Source: Verrucomicrobiota bacterium
GTDB taxonomy: Bacteria; Verrucomicrobiota; Verrucomicrobiia; Limisphaerales; JAFGQR01
Length of the DNA stretch: 64,000 nucleotides
NCBI GenBank assembly: GCA_016935555.1
Contig: JAFGQR010000190.1
Location: forward strand, 1 to 64,000
Direction of reading: 5' to 3'
Position 1 is the first letter of the stretch, and every line of letters begins with the position of its first letter. The translations under genes and the position numbers were made by a program. This document shows, piece by piece, positions 16,286 through 24,654 of this stretch. The notes below the pieces were generated by a model. It searched no databases. It saw only the letters and a list, made by a program, of their open reading frames with translations, and was not told where the DNA came from.

Positions 16286-18442
16286 TCATGGGGAGGCGGC
16301 TGGCGGGGCCACGGGCGCGATCAACGCGGCCAGCTCGCGGTGGTTCACCTTGCCGGTGCCCAGCGTGGGGATGTCCTTGACGAACCGGACCTCGCGCGGC
16401 GCGCACAGGTTGGGCAGGCCGCGGGCGCGAAGGGCGGCGCGGATTTCGTCCAGGCTCAGGCGGGATTCGTTGGAGACGGCGATGAGGACTTCGCCCTTGT
16501 CGGGGTCGGGCTGGCTGAGGACGGCGATTTGGCAGCGCAGGCCGTAGTGGGGGAAGGCGCCGGCGAGGGCGTCTTCGACGGCGGTGAGGCTGACCATCTC
16601 GCCGCTGATTTTGGCGAAGCGCTTGAGGCGGCCGAGGAGGGTGAGGAAGCCGTCGGCATCCAGGCGGGCGATGTCGCCGGTGTCGTACCAGCCGTCGAGA
16701 GCCTGGAACTGGGTATTGGCCTCGGGGTTCAGATAGCCGCGCATGACATTCGGGCCTTTCACCAGGAGGCGGCCGCCGTCGGAGACGCCCTCGACGGGGG
16801 CGAGGCGGCATTGGATGCCGGGCAGGAGGCGCCCGGCGGAGCCGTGGCGGGGCTGGAGCGGAGTGCAGACACTGATGCAGGGGCTGCACTCGGTGGCGCC
16901 GTAGCCTTCGAGAACGCGCACGCCGAAGCGGCGGGCCCAGGTGGTGGCGGTGGTTTCCTGGAGCTTTTCGGCGCCGGCAAACAGGTAGCGGAGACTGCGG
17001 AAATCATACGGATGCGCCTTGCGGGCGTAGCCATTGAGGAAGGTGTTGGTGCCCACGAGGATGGTGCAGTCGCGGTCGTAGAACAGGGTGGGGACCACCC
17101 GGTAATGCAGCGGAGACACATACAGAAAACAAAAGATGCCGCGCATCAGCGGCAGCAGCGCTCCGACGGTCAGCCCGAAACTGTGGAACAGGGGCAGCGC
17201 AGCGAAGAGGCGGTCGGTGTCCTGGATGTCGGTCACGGCAAGGATCTGGCGCACGTTGGCCAGAAGGTTGGTGTGGGTGAGTTCCACGCCCTTCGGCGCG
17301 CCTTCGGACCCGCTGGTGAAGAGAATCACGGCGGGGTCCGCCGGGGAGGGCCTCCGGCGCAGCAAGGAGCGCGGGGCGACCCGGGCGCGGCAGAGGCCGG
17401 CCAGCTTGGCGGCGGCGGTCACCGTTTGGCGGACGTCCTCGAGGTAGTGGACCTGGAGACCGGCTTGGGACAACGCCCCGGGATCGATCCGGGTCCGCTT
17501 GAGAAAGGCGCGCGAGGTGACCAGATGTTCAAGCCCCGCCAGCCGGGCGCAGGCCTGCATGGTGGCGGCGCCGGCGGAGTAGTTCATCACGGCCGGCACC
17601 CGCCCGTCCAGCCACAGGCTGAGCAGGACGACCGGCATGCCGCTCACATTGGGCAACAGGACGCCGACACGCCGGGCGTCGGCCCCGAGAAGCCGGTCCC
17701 ACTGCCGGGCGAGAATGCCGGCGCCCGCCAGCAGGCGGCGATAGGGCAGCGTGCCCTGGACGTCTTCGAAAGCCACCTGCTTCGGCAGGACGCGCGCGGT
17801 GGCGAGGATGGCCTCGGGGACGGTGCCGGGGCCGAAAGCCATTTCCGTTTCGAACTGTTGCTCGAGCAGCCGGTCGCGAAGCCAGTTGGTGACGAGGGTC
17901 CGCGCCTTGGCGGCGGGGAGGTGGGCGACGTCGGGCGCGGCGGAGGGGGTGCCGAAGTGGACGGTCACGCGCGGAAACCACCGTTTGCGGCCGCGGTTGG
18001 GGGACAGGGGGAGGCGCTGGGCGCCGCGCAGATAGGCCGTGATCACCCGGGCGCGGGTTTTGTGGAGGAGAAAGCCGGTGCCGTCGAAGAGCTTCATGAG
18101 CGTGCCGGTGCGGGAGAGGCGGCCTTCGGCGAAGAGGACGAGGCGCCCGCCGCGCTGGAGGTATTCGGCCATGCGCCTGACGGCGTAGGGGGACAGGGTG
18201 TCGACGGGGAAGGTGCGGCGGTTGTCGATGAGGGGACGAATCCAGCGGCGGCCCTTGTGGACCATTTCGAGCGAGGTCACAAACCGCCAGTCGGGCTCGA
18301 GGCAGACGCCGAGGAAAAGCCAGTCGATCCACGAGACATGATTGGGGACGAGGAGGACGGGGCCGGGGGTCTGCAGCGCCTCGAGGCGGTAGGCGCGGAA
18401 ACCGAAGAGGACCCGGAGCAGAAAACGCAACAGCAGTTTCAT
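16286..18442 (-). CDS. aas: Bifunctional 2-acyl-glycerophosphoethanolamine acyltransferase / acyl-ACP synthetase
   Basis: 718 residues, almost exactly the length of E. coli Aas. The N-terminal acyltransferase (about 1-190) has NHVSWID (H35, D40; HX4D) and FAEGRLSRTGT. The C-terminal AMP-binding enzyme has ILFTSGSEGAPKGVELTHTN, GYGATECSP, DGWYDTGDIA and the C-terminal Lys in GTGKVNHREL. It reacylates lysophospholipids at the inner membrane using acyl-ACP made by its own second domain. The ATG overlaps the lplT stop as ATGA, so flippase and enzyme are made together. Confidence 0.92.
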   Translation of the reverse strand: MKLLLRFLLRVLFGFRAYRLEALQTPGPVLLVPNHVSWIDWLFLGVCLEPDWRFVTSLEMVHKGRRWIRPLIDNRRTFPVDTLSPYAVRRMAEYLQRGGRLVLFAEGRLSRTGTLMKLFDGTGFLLHKTRARVITAYLRGAQRLPLSPNRGRKRWFPRVTVHFGTPSAAPDVAHLPAAKARTLVTNWLRDRLLEQQFETEMAFGPGTVPEAILATARVLPKQVAFEDVQGTLPYRRLLAGAGILARQWDRLLGADARRVGVLLPNVSGMPVVLLSLWLDGRVPAVMNYSAGAATMQACARLAGLEHLVTSRAFLKRTRIDPGALSQAGLQVHYLEDVRQTVTAAAKLAGLCRARVAPRSLLRRRPSPADPAVILFTSGSEGAPKGVELTHTNLLANVRQILAVTDIQDTDRLFAALPLFHSFGLTVGALLPLMRGIFCFLYVSPLHYRVVPTLFYDRDCTILVGTNTFLNGYARKAHPYDFRSLRYLFAGAEKLQETTATTWARRFGVRVLEGYGATECSPCISVCTPLQPRHGSAGRLLPGIQCRLAPVEGVSDGGRLLVKGPNVMRGYLNPEANTQFQALDGWYDTGDIARLDADGFLTLLGRLKRFAKISGEMVSLTAVEDALAGAFPHYGLRCQIAVLSQPDPDKGEVLIAVSNESRLSLDEIRAALRARGLPNLCAPREVRFVKDIPTLGTGKVNHRELAALIAPVAPPAASP

Positions 18443-19710
18443 GGGACGGCGGCGCGTGCCGGCGGAGGTATGGTGAGGGTGGCAATCGCAAGGGCCAGGA
18501 CGACGGCGAGGGCGAGGAAAATCTGGGCCGCGGTCAGGCTGGCGTGGGCCAGGATCCACACGAACACCGCGCCGCCCAGCATGGCGACGTAGTCGACGAA
18601 ATTCTGAGTGGCGATGGTTTTGCCCAGCTTTGCCGGGTCGCTTTCGTGTTGCAGGGCGGCGTTGAAGGGGATGAGGAACAGGCCGGCGCTCACGCCGCTC
18701 AGGAGCAGCGCCAGCGTGATGAGCGGAAGGCCCGCGCCGCCGCCGATCAGGCCCAGGGGGAGGATGAATGCCGCCATCAGCCACCCATACCGGCGCGCGC
18801 CGCGCAGGTCGCCCACGCGATGCCACTGGCCCGCCAGCACGCTCCCGAGAATGATGCCCACAGCCATCCAGATCTTCAGCCGCGCCAGCTGCTCGTTCGT
18901 CACAGCCCCGCCTCCGGCCGCGTTCAACACCTCCAGGCCCCAGCTCTGCAGATTGGTGCGCAACGTGGCGCCCGCAAACCAGAACAGGCCGCACCCCAGC
19001 AACACCCGGCCCAGCCTCGGATGCGCCACCAGCCCGCGCAGGTTCGCCCAAAACTCGACGGCCCCGGCCGCCAGACGCGCCTGCGGGTTGCACGGGGTCC
19101 GCGTCATGAACAGGTTCAACGCGGCGGCGGCGGCGTAGATGCCGGCGATGACGGCGTAGCAGGAGGGCAGGGGCAGGTGGTCGACGAGGGTGGCGCCGGC
19201 CCACAGCCCCGTCAGGATCGCCACCAGGGTCAGCATTTCCACGGTGCCATTGGCCTTCACCAGCCGCGCCGCCGGCACCACCTCGGGCAAAATCCCATAC
19301 TTCGCCGGCGAATAGACGCACGCGCCAATCCCCACCACCAGGTAGGCCACTGCCTGCCAATCGGCGCGCATCATCAACCCCGCCGCGCCGAGGATCGTGC
19401 CGAGGAGTTTGATGAGGTTGCCCCCCAGCAGCCACGCGGTCTTGGGATGACGATCGTTCAGATAGCCGGCCAGCGGCGCCAGGAGCACAAACGGGATGAA
19501 AAACACCCCGCTGTAAATGGCGTTCGCGTTGCTCACGGCCTGTTCCGTGATGACCCCCGCCTCCCGCTGAAAGGTCAGCGGGCCGAGGATGGCCGCCAGC
19601 AGCGCGTTGTCGCCAAACGCACCCAGAAACTGACTGGCCAGCAGAAGCCCGTAGTTGCGCCGGGAAGACCTCACGAAGACGGGCACGGAGTGCGGCGAGG
19701 GGGGAATCAT
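18439..19710 (-). CDS. lplT: Lysophospholipid transporter, MFS type
   Basis: 423 residues with about 12 hydrophobic segments. Early motifs SQFLGAFGDNALL and LAGYLNDRHPK (MFS loop 2-3) and VYSPAKYGILPEVVP are those of LplT, which flips lysophosphatidylethanolamine inward for reacylation by Aas. It sits directly upstream of aas with a 4-bp ATGA overlap, and downstream of marR with the same kind of overlap, making a three-gene operon marR-lplT-aas. The start is fixed by the overlap at 19708-19710. Confidence 0.9.
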   Translation of the reverse strand: MIPPSPHSVPVFVRSSRRNYGLLLASQFLGAFGDNALLAAILGPLTFQREAGVITEQAVSNANAIYSGVFFIPFVLLAPLAGYLNDRHPKTAWLLGGNLIKLLGTILGAAGLMMRADWQAVAYLVVGIGACVYSPAKYGILPEVVPAARLVKANGTVEMLTLVAILTGLWAGATLVDHLPLPSCYAVIAGIYAAAAALNLFMTRTPCNPQARLAAGAVEFWANLRGLVAHPRLGRVLLGCGLFWFAGATLRTNLQSWGLEVLNAAGGGAVTNEQLARLKIWMAVGIILGSVLAGQWHRVGDLRGARRYGWLMAAFILPLGLIGGGAGLPLITLALLLSGVSAGLFLIPFNAALQHESDPAKLGKTIATQNFVDYVAMLGGAVFVWILAHASLTAAQIFLALAVVLALAIATLTIPPPARAAVP

Positions 19711-20186
19711 GTGGCGGGCAACTGCTGGATTTTGCGCGCGGCGCGCTCGGCATGGGCGGAAACCTCCTCCAGGTCCCGGACCAGCTGGCGGGCCCGCTGG
19801 AGGGGCAGAGGCCCCCAGACCTCCTCCGCGGCGCGGTGGTAGCGGGGCAGCAGATCGCGCATGAGGGCACGGCCGGCCGGGGTGATGGCCACGCGGTAGG
19901 CGCGGCGGTCGCCCGGCTGGTCGCGGCGCAGGACGAGGCGGCGCCGTTCGAGGCGGTCGATGAGCCCGGTGACGTTGGACCGGTGCATGAGCAGGCGGCG
20001 GCTGAGTTCGACCTGGCTCATGCCGCCGGGCTGGCCGTGGAGGAGGTTGAGGATGTTGAACTGGCTGGGGCTCAGGCCCCACCGGCCGAAGAGCGTCCGG
20101 CTGGCATTCCAGAGGGTGTCCGCGGTGCGGAGCAGCTGGATGAGCGCCTGGTAACGGGGGCCGGGGCGCGCCGGGTGCGAACTCAT
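19707..20186 (-). CDS. MarR-family transcriptional regulator
   Basis: 159 residues from ATG 20186. Winged helix: LSPSQFNILNLLHG, then MSQVELSRRLLMHRSNVTGLIDRLERRRLV (recognition helix region) and the wing RRDQPGDRRAYRVAITPAG. A TTG at 20222 is also in frame but would lie inside the likely -35 and operator, so the ATG is preferred. First gene of the marR-lplT-aas operon (ATGA overlap with lplT). Likely an autorepressor binding the GTTGA/TCAAC sites just upstream, and so a controller of phospholipid repair. Confidence 0.85.
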   Translation of the reverse strand: MSSHPARPGPRYQALIQLLRTADTLWNASRTLFGRWGLSPSQFNILNLLHGQPGGMSQVELSRRLLMHRSNVTGLIDRLERRRLVLRRDQPGDRRAYRVAITPAGRALMRDLLPRYHRAAEEVWGPLPLQRARQLVRDLEEVSAHAERAARKIQQLPAT

Positions 20187-20200
20187 GGCGGGATGAATAC

Positions 20201-20227
20201 AACTCAACTGTTGATATGTCAACTATT
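20201..20227 (-). promoter_or_regulatory. marR promoter and overlapping inverted-repeat operator
   Basis: On the minus strand TTGACA (-35) is followed 17 nt later by TATTCA. GTTGA-CATA-TCAAC, a perfect inverted repeat at 20210-20223, covers the -35, and TCAAC-A-GTTGA directly abuts it. Such overlap is typical of autoregulated MarR operons. The block is AT-rich against the GC-rich background. Confidence 0.66.
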
Positions 20228-20284
20228 TTTTTCGTGCCCGCGGGGCGGAGCGACACCGCCGCCGGCCCCCAAGAGAACGGATCA

Positions 20285-20308
20285 CGCCGGCAGGTCCGGA
20301 TGCCGGCG
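20285..20308. terminator. GC hairpin between oxidoreductase 2 and marR
   Basis: CGCCGGC and GCCGGCG arms with a 10-nt loop containing TCCGGA. It lies about 65 bp past the stop of oxidoreductase 2, in the right place to end its transcript, but has no T-run. Weak call. Confidence 0.3.
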
Positions 20309-20370
20309 TCCCAACCCTCGTCCCGCCCCCGCGAACCCCGGCGGGAAACGCCGCGGCGCGCCGTCCTTCC

Positions 20371-21717
20371 TCACGCGCCGGATTCCGACCGTTCGGCGTA
20401 AGGGAGCTTCCAGGGGGCGCGATACGCGACGCCCACGAGCCGGTCCGCCGCGGCATGGTTGGGGATCCTGCGCGTTTGCGGGTCCCAGGCGATTGTTGCG
20501 CCCGAGCGGAACGCGATATTGCCCAGGTGGGCGACGGTGGAGACGTGGTGGGCCAGTTCGACGTCGAGCGCGGGGGTCCGGCGGGACTTGATGCAATCGA
20601 GGAAATTGCGGACATGGGGCGGGCGGGGGTCGCCGGCGGCGGGGGCTTTGCGGGGCTCGAGGGTGGCGCGTTTTTTCTCGATGACCAGTTCATAGCCGGC
20701 GTCGTTGAGGAGGATGGTGCCTTCGGTGCCGGACCATGAGACGCCCCAGGGCCGGCCGTGGAGGCCGGCGGCGAGGCCGGATTTGTGTTCCCAGACGAGC
20801 ATGTAATCGGGGAACTCGTAGAGGGCGATTTGGGAATCGGGTGTTTCGCGCATGTCGGTTTGGACGTAGGTGCCGCCGCTGGAGCAGACGGTTCGGGGCC
20901 AGTCGCGGCTCATGCCCATGAGCAGCATGTTGATGAGGTGCACGCCCCAATCCGTCATGAGACCGCCCGCATAATCCCAGAACCAGCGGAAGTTGAAGTG
21001 GAACCGGTTGCGGTTGAACGGCCGTCGCGGCGCGGGCCCGAGCCACAGGTCGTAATCCACCCCGGCGGGCGGGGCGCTGTCGGCGGGCCGGCCGATGTCC
21101 GGCAGCCAGTCGAGCCAGGCCCAGCCGCGCGCCAGGCTGACCTTGCCGAGTTGGCCGGACTTGACGATTTCGGCGGCTTCCTGGATGTGCCGGGCGCTGC
21201 GCCACTGGGATCCCATCTGCACGACGCGCCGGTGGCGGCGGGCGGCTTCGACCATGGCGTGTCCCTCGTCGATTGTCAGCGCCAGCGGTTTCTCCACATA
21301 CACATCCTTGCCCGCCTGGCACGCCAGCACCGTCGGCAGGGCGTGCCAGTGGTCCGGGGTTGCCACGATGACGGCGTCCACGTCCTTGCGTTCCAGCACG
21401 CGCCGGAAATCCTTCACGGTGTCGGGCTTGGGCCGGCCCCGGCGCGCGCACAAGGCCGCGCCCTGGGCGAGCATCGCGTCGTCGATGTCGCAGAGGACCG
21501 GGCAGGCCACGTCGGCGTTGCCGAGGAAGCAGTCCAGGTCGCCGCGGCCCATGCTGCCCGCGCCGATGAGGCCGACGCGAATCTGGCTGTTGGGGCCTGG
21601 GGCCTGGGCGGCCGCGGCGCGTGTGGAGGGGGCCGTGGCGGCGTTCAGGAGGACGGGCAGGGCGCCGGCGGCGCCGGTGGATTGTTTGAGGAAGTTCCGG
21701 CGATTGATTGCATTCAT
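20371..21717 (-). CDS. Tat-exported Gfo/Idh/MocA family oxidoreductase (copy 2)
   Basis: 448 residues. A Tat signal begins almost at the start (NRRNFLKQSTG), then a hydrophobic Ala-rich stretch. Rossmann motif GLIGAGSMGRGD; DHWHALPTVLACQAGKDVY and the VEKPLALT catalytic Lys; C-terminal domain with DLWLGPAPRRPFNRNRFHF, WFWDYAGG and DWGVHLIN. The motif order and several blocks match copy 1 (2300-3685), so they are likely distant paralogues with related sugar substrates. Substrate unknown. It is divergent from the sigma-factor gene, with 154 bp between. Confidence 0.9.
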   Translation of the reverse strand: MNAINRRNFLKQSTGAAGALPVLLNAATAPSTRAAAAQAPGPNSQIRVGLIGAGSMGRGDLDCFLGNADVACPVLCDIDDAMLAQGAALCARRGRPKPDTVKDFRRVLERKDVDAVIVATPDHWHALPTVLACQAGKDVYVEKPLALTIDEGHAMVEAARRHRRVVQMGSQWRSARHIQEAAEIVKSGQLGKVSLARGWAWLDWLPDIGRPADSAPPAGVDYDLWLGPAPRRPFNRNRFHFNFRWFWDYAGGLMTDWGVHLINMLLMGMSRDWPRTVCSSGGTYVQTDMRETPDSQIALYEFPDYMLVWEHKSGLAAGLHGRPWGVSWSGTEGTILLNDAGYELVIEKKRATLEPRKAPAAGDPRPPHVRNFLDCIKSRRTPALDVELAHHVSTVAHLGNIAFRSGATIAWDPQTRRIPNHAAADRLVGVAYRAPWKLPYAERSESGA

Positions 21718-21856
21718 GGGTGCGAGGCTGGGCCGCGGCTGCCGGGACGTCAAGCCGCACGGGGGCTGGGGTGGGAGGCGGTGGGAGGATGGGGGCGAGC
21801 GGCTTGCCGGGGCTGGACCCTTGGCCGCGCAACCTTGTGGCGCAGCCGGTTTTTGG

Positions 21857-21862
21857 TACATT
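21857..21862 (+). promoter_or_regulatory. -10-like TACATT just before the sigma-factor gene
   Basis: TACATT ends 9 nt before the ATG at 21872. A weak -35 (TTGTGG) precedes it by 16 nt. Transcription would begin at or next to the start codon, and no Shine-Dalgarno is present. Leaderless start is inferred, not proven. Confidence 0.38.
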
Positions 21863-21871
21863 GCGCTCAGT

Positions 21872-22483
21872 ATGGCTGCCAGCCCGGATCCCGATGCCGA
21901 ACGGATGCTTCGTGTCAAGCGAGGCGATCGCGAGGCGTTTGCGGAGCTGGTGGACAAGTTCAAGCAGCCGGTGATGAATCTGATCTACCGGACCGTGCAC
22001 GACCTGACGGAGGCCGAAGATCTCACGCAGAATGTGTTTGTCCAGGTGTACAAGTCCGCGCACCGCTACGAAGTGTCGGCGAAATTCTCCACCTGGCTCT
22101 TCACCATTGCCCGAAACCTCTGCCTGAATGAGATCCGGCGCCGCTCGCGGCACCCGGCCGAATCGCTGGAGCGGGCGGCGTCCGACCAGGACGCCCTGCC
22201 GGCCAGGCAGATTGAGGATTCCAGGGTGCGGCCGGCGCCGGAGGGCGTGTTGCTGGCCGAGCTGGAGGAGAAGATTGAGGCGGCGCTGTCGGCGCTGCCT
22301 GAAAACCAGCGCACGGCCATTCTTCTGTGCCGGCAGGAGGCATTCTCCTATGACGACATCGCGAGGGTGTTGGGCTGTTCGGTGTCTGCGACCAAGTCGT
22401 TGATTCACCGGGGGCGGGAGACGTTGAAACAACGGCTGAAGCCGTATCTGGCCACGGGGGCGTGGCGGCATGGGGAGGGATGA
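21872..22483 (+). CDS. ECF-type RNA polymerase sigma factor
   Basis: 203 residues. Region 2 (about 20-90): EAFAELVDKFKQPVMNLIYR, DLTQNVFVQVYKSAHRY (region 2.2) and FSTWLFTIARNLCLNEIRRR (2.3/2.4). Region 4 (about 135-190): LPENQRTAILLCRQEAFSYDDIARVLGCSVSATKSLIHRGR. No other domains. It is followed 43 bp later by a transmembrane anti-sigma-like gene and then a DUF3106-like gene on the same strand, the usual ECF layout for envelope signals. A -10-like box lies 9 nt before the ATG. Confidence 0.92.
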   Translation: MAASPDPDAERMLRVKRGDREAFAELVDKFKQPVMNLIYRTVHDLTEAEDLTQNVFVQVYKSAHRYEVSAKFSTWLFTIARNLCLNEIRRRSRHPAESLERAASDQDALPARQIEDSRVRPAPEGVLLAELEEKIEAALSALPENQRTAILLCRQEAFSYDDIARVLGCSVSATKSLIHRGRETLKQRLKPYLATGAWRHGEG

Positions 22484-22526
22484 TGCAACTTTGTGGTTCA
22501 TGTGGTTTTAGAACGAAAGGAACCGT

Positions 22527-23051
22527 ATGACTGACCAGGAATTCAACCAGCTTCGAGAGGCGGGCTGGCGGCGCTCCCTGGATCCTGCCGAAGACGCCCG
22601 CGTCCGCGTCCACCTGGCGGCCAGTTCGGAAGCCCAGCAGGATTGGGAGTTGGAAGCCGACCTGACCCAGGTGTTGGCCCAGGTGCCCGACGCGCCGCTT
22701 CCCACGAACTTCACCCGGCAGGTGCTGGACGCGGTCGACCGCGAAGCCCGGGCGAAGGCGGCGCGGCATGGGGCGGGCTGGTGGGCAGGGATGTGGCCGG
22801 GGGTTCGTCTGCTGCCCCGGCTGGCGGGCGGTCTGGCGGTGCTGCTGGCGCTGGCGTTTCTCGGCTATCACCAGCATGAAATCCGCCGCCAGGACAGGCT
22901 CACCCGGGCGCTGCTGCACGCCACCCGCGCCCACGGCCTGGGCCAGCCCGGCATTTTCCAGGACTTCGACGCCATCCGGCGGCTCGGCCAGGTGCCGCTG
23001 CCTGCCGACGAGGAATTGTGGCTGGTCCTCAGCCAGGCGCCGCCGCGGTAG
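22527..23051 (+). CDS. Probable transmembrane anti-sigma factor
   Basis: 174 residues, preceded by a clear AAAGGAA ribosome site. Residues 1-75 are an acidic, helical cytoplasmic part without the HxxxCxxC zinc motif. One membrane segment lies at about 95-115 (LPRLAGGLAVLLALAFLGY), then a short outside part. Position right after an ECF sigma gene and the single TM topology are the basis for the call; sequence alone would only say membrane protein. Expected role: hold the sigma factor at the inner membrane until a signal arrives. Confidence 0.62.
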   Translation: MTDQEFNQLREAGWRRSLDPAEDARVRVHLAASSEAQQDWELEADLTQVLAQVPDAPLPTNFTRQVLDAVDREARAKAARHGAGWWAGMWPGVRLLPRLAGGLAVLLALAFLGYHQHEIRRQDRLTRALLHATRAHGLGQPGIFQDFDAIRRLGQVPLPADEELWLVLSQAPPR

Positions 23052-23064
23052 GACGATTCCGGAC

Positions 23065-24060
23065 ATGGAACCGCTCTACGGCATGCTTTACCTGGCGCTC
23101 AGCGCGATGAACGCGGCGACGTGGACGCCGCCGAGCCCCGCCGATCTCGCGACGAGCGCCGTGCCGGTGATCACCCTGACGATTCCGCAGCCGCCCACGG
23201 CTTTTTTCCGGGAGCTGCTCGAGGCCAGGTCCCAGGATCGGAAGCAACTCCTCGGCCGCCATTCCCCCGCGCAGCAGACCGTGCTGCTCACCCAGATCCA
23301 ACGCTACGAGACCATGACGCGCAAACAGCGCGACCATCAGTTGCTCACCCTCGAACTCCGGTGGTATCTGGCGTTCCTGATGCGGCAGTCCCCTTCCAAC
23401 CGCGCCATGCTCCTCCTCAGTGTCCCCGCCCCGCGCCGCGGTCTCGTCGATTCCCGCCTTGTGTTCTGGGACCGGCTCTCCCCGGAAATCCAAAAGGACA
23501 TTCTTGAAAACGAGATGGCCATCCGGATGCAATACAGTCTCCCCATGATGCAGCAGACCCTTGCCCACCTGCCCTCGGCGCAGCGCCAGAAAATCCTCGA
23601 GGACATCGCCCGCTGGGAGGCCATGCCGGTTGAGCGCAAGCAAAAGGTGTATTGGGGGTTCCAATACCTGTTCGAACTGGACGACGCGCCGCCGCCGCCG
23701 CTGCCGGATCCCGGGGCGATGGCCGTGCCCGGCGACCCCCCTCTGCCGGTGCCGTTGAGCCAAATGTTCAGCGAGTTCAAAAAGCTTCCTTCGGACGACC
23801 GCGTGGCGTGCCTGGAGAATTTCCAGCGGTTCACGCGGCTTCCTCCGGACCAGCGCACTCGGTTCGTCAAGGCCGCCTACCGCTGGAGCCAGATGAGCGA
23901 ATCCGAGCGCAACGCCTGGCGCCGCGCCGTCAGCGACGAAGCCTCGCCGCCCGCTCCCCTGCCCCCGATGCCCGACAATTATCTGCCTTCGGAATCGCCG
24001 CGCGCGTCCCGGATCCCCCGCGTTCTCAAAAGCACCCCGTCACCGCCCGGCCTTCCGTGA
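23065..24060 (+). CDS. DUF3106-like protein of sigma operon
   Basis: 331 residues from ATG 23065, 13 nt after the anti-sigma stop. It carries repeated short helical units of the form (L)xxLPSxxRxxxLExxxRWxxM, e.g. HLPSAQRQKILEDIARWEAM, KLPSDDRVACLENFQRF and RLPPDQRTRFVKAAYRW. These look like DUF3106 repeats, found beside ECF sigma genes. The N-terminus is mildly hydrophobic but a cleavable signal is not clear. Two Pro-rich linkers divide the repeats. Function unknown. The 3' end overlaps the convergent DGC gene by 21 bp. Confidence 0.62.
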   Translation: MEPLYGMLYLALSAMNAATWTPPSPADLATSAVPVITLTIPQPPTAFFRELLEARSQDRKQLLGRHSPAQQTVLLTQIQRYETMTRKQRDHQLLTLELRWYLAFLMRQSPSNRAMLLLSVPAPRRGLVDSRLVFWDRLSPEIQKDILENEMAIRMQYSLPMMQQTLAHLPSAQRQKILEDIARWEAMPVERKQKVYWGFQYLFELDDAPPPPLPDPGAMAVPGDPPLPVPLSQMFSEFKKLPSDDRVACLENFQRFTRLPPDQRTRFVKAAYRWSQMSESERNAWRRAVSDEASPPAPLPPMPDNYLPSESPRASRIPRVLKSTPSPPGLP

Positions 24061-24546
24061 GCGGTTGGCTCCTCCCCCAGGCCGCGCGGGCGCCGGTCCG
24101 CCCCGCGCCGACCGGCGCCCGGCGCGCCGCGCGCCCCGGGTGCGGGGAGGCTGGCGTTGGGCCTTTGGGGGCCGCGCCAGAAGCCGGGCGGCATGTTTGA
24201 CCGCCAAAGCGATGTTTTCCGGAGTCGCCGGGCTCTGGCCTTTGCGCAGGCCCAGTTCGAGCAAATGGAAACTCTCGACCGCGTTGAACCCGGCCTGCTC
24301 CAGGGTGTGCCGGGCGCAGGCGGTCGGACACCCGTCCATCGCCAGCAAACGGTCGGCAGTCTGCGCATTGAACAGAATGTCCGGAACGCCCGCCGCGATC
24401 GAGGCCAGGCAGGACATGGTGCCCGCGCCCTCGCGCGTCAGTTGCCGCGCCGCGCGATCGGTGATTTCGCCCACGTCGGCCGCGCCGGAGCAGGTGAAGA
24501 TGAGCTTTCGGGCGGCGGACCGGGATGGAACGGAGCCGGGTTTCAT
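24040..24546 (-). CDS. DGC-domain putative zinc-binding protein
   Basis: 168 residues from ATG 24546. The family-defining motif is MDGCPTACAR (D71-G72-C73 and C77); further Cys are at LIFTCSGAADVG (C19) and GTMSCLASI (C46). These four Cys are the expected metal ligands of DGC proteins, a small family of uncharacterised zinc-binding proteins. The last 50 residues are an Arg/Pro/Gly-rich tail of low complexity, overlapping the DUF3106-like gene by 21 bp. It may relate to the metal-handling cluster at 29054-34414, though on the opposite strand. Confidence 0.78.
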   Translation of the reverse strand: MKPGSVPSRSAARKLIFTCSGAADVGEITDRAARQLTREGAGTMSCLASIAAGVPDILFNAQTADRLLAMDGCPTACARHTLEQAGFNAVESFHLLELGLRKGQSPATPENIALAVKHAARLLARPPKAQRQPPRTRGARRAGRRSARGGPAPARPGGGANRSRKAGR

Positions 24547-24654
24547 CGGTTTGAGGCCGGACCCTACCCGGCCGGTTGCCGGCCGCACAAGGCTGAAGTT
24601 GTCCCGACGGGGGGTGGGGCTCGGGTCCGCCCGCGGTGCTGGATGGCGGCCGGG

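Noticed and set aside
16202-18592. 796-residue plus-strand open frame
   Set aside because: Antisense to aas, with Glu/Gly/Ala-rich low-complexity product.
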